Assembly (NCBI GenBank): GCA_019058315.1
Contig: JAHPZH010000001.1
Span: 1,411,318-1,475,317 of the forward strand
Length of the DNA stretch: 64,000 bases
Direction: 5' to 3'
DNA from: Candidatus Helarchaeota archaeon
Lineage (GTDB): Archaea > Asgardarchaeota > Lokiarchaeia > Helarchaeales > RDOG01
Part shown: positions 63,956-64,000 of the stretch, piece after piece
Numbering within the stretch: the first letter of the stretch is position 1
How the letters are laid out: the number at the start of each line of letters is the position of its first letter
Translations under genes and position numbers: made by a program
The notes under the pieces: model-generated
What the model saw: the letters and a program-made list of their open reading frames with translations, nothing else
Told to the model about the DNA's origin: nothing
The model's database searches: none

Positions 63956-64000
63956 ATGAGTTCTGAAGAAGGATCAATTTCGTACGGAATTGTAACAACT
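63956..64000 (+). CDS. Start of a gene running out of the window
   Basis: ATG at 63956 after GGAG (63943-63946) opens MSSEEGSISYGIVTT to the window edge. A TATA-like tataaaatata lies about 32 bases upstream. Nothing can be said about function. Confidence 0.6.
   Translation, partial: MSSEEGSISYGIVTT

Noticed and set aside
1..64000. CRISPR arrays, prophage, rRNA genes
   Set aside because: No regularly spaced short repeats, phage structural genes or rRNA sequence seen on either strand.

Overview
This is an AT-rich archaeal chromosome segment, most likely from an Asgard archaeon of Lokiarchaeia type. The evidence is the combination of archaeal features (TATA-like boxes about 25-30 bases before starts, Sep-tRNA:Cys-tRNA synthase, archaeal-type Thi4, a methanogenesis-marker-8 family protein, a PadR/Hsp20 locus) with several short longin/roadblock-like proteins, a Get3/ArsA-type ATPase and many proteins of unknown family. 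Taxonomy is inferred from gene content; no rRNA is present.

Layout. 1-2921: 3' part of a surface receptor-like protein with 97-residue tandem repeats, one membrane span and a cytoplasmic part ending in a longin-like domain. 2947-6858: a decayed transporter remnant, an alpha/beta hydrolase, an OB-like protein, a cysteine desulfurase and two paralogous proteins built from an 'LLxPWKxLLGLE' repeat. 6993-7067: tRNA-Cys(GCA). 7183-13916: two metallo-beta-lactamase-fold hydrolases, an FtsX/LolD-type ABC exporter, a nitronate-monooxygenase-like flavoprotein, an iron-sulfur flavoprotein and two tiny lysine-rich ORFs. 14055-21105: sulfur and tRNA-cysteine genes (Thi4, THUMP-less ThiI-like, LarE, DUF2099/marker 8, SepCysS), interrupted by a 618-residue membrane protein. 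21223-28827: acetyltransferase, hydrolase, class II aldolase, then an apparent operon of SagB-type oxidoreductase, membrane-anchored creatininase-family protein and membrane alpha/beta hydrolase.

29150-33946 is a nine-PAS, one-GAF kinase-like protein whose H-box histidine is replaced by glycine. 34029-36539 is a stress-like locus: a coiled-coil protein divergent from PadR-Hsp20 with palindromic operators, followed by two tandem longin-like proteins. 36737-38752 is an acyl-CoA synthetase with a large insertion. 38845-44871 looks rearranged: radical SAM protein, N-terminally cut CCG-domain protein overlapping a toroid-like membrane protein, and poorly recognisable genes. 45066-48153 holds two tandem radical SAM/B12-type proteins. 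48301-57086 is a block of mostly undescribed families: two 'YGDIPD' paralogs, a longin plus UBC/RWD-like protein, a GT4 glycosyltransferase, a Get3-like ATPase with a tightly linked partner, a truncated HExxH protein and a tandem pair of helical paralogs. 57330-63680 holds a small acidic protein, a membrane-anchored subtilase, an SCP2 protein, a bacterial-type leucyl-tRNA synthetase and a membrane protein; a new gene begins at 63956.

How the genes work together. The clearest functional theme is sulfur mobilisation for tRNA and cofactors: desulfurase, tRNA-Cys, SepCysS, LarE, ThiI-like and Thi4 lie within about 16.5 kb. The most novel material is (i) the LLGLE repeat family in three genes, one of them next to the PadR/Hsp20 operator region, (ii) longin-like domains in four proteins, including a transmembrane receptor and a UBC/RWD-like fusion, and (iii) the YGDIPD / Get3-partner / helical-pair block.
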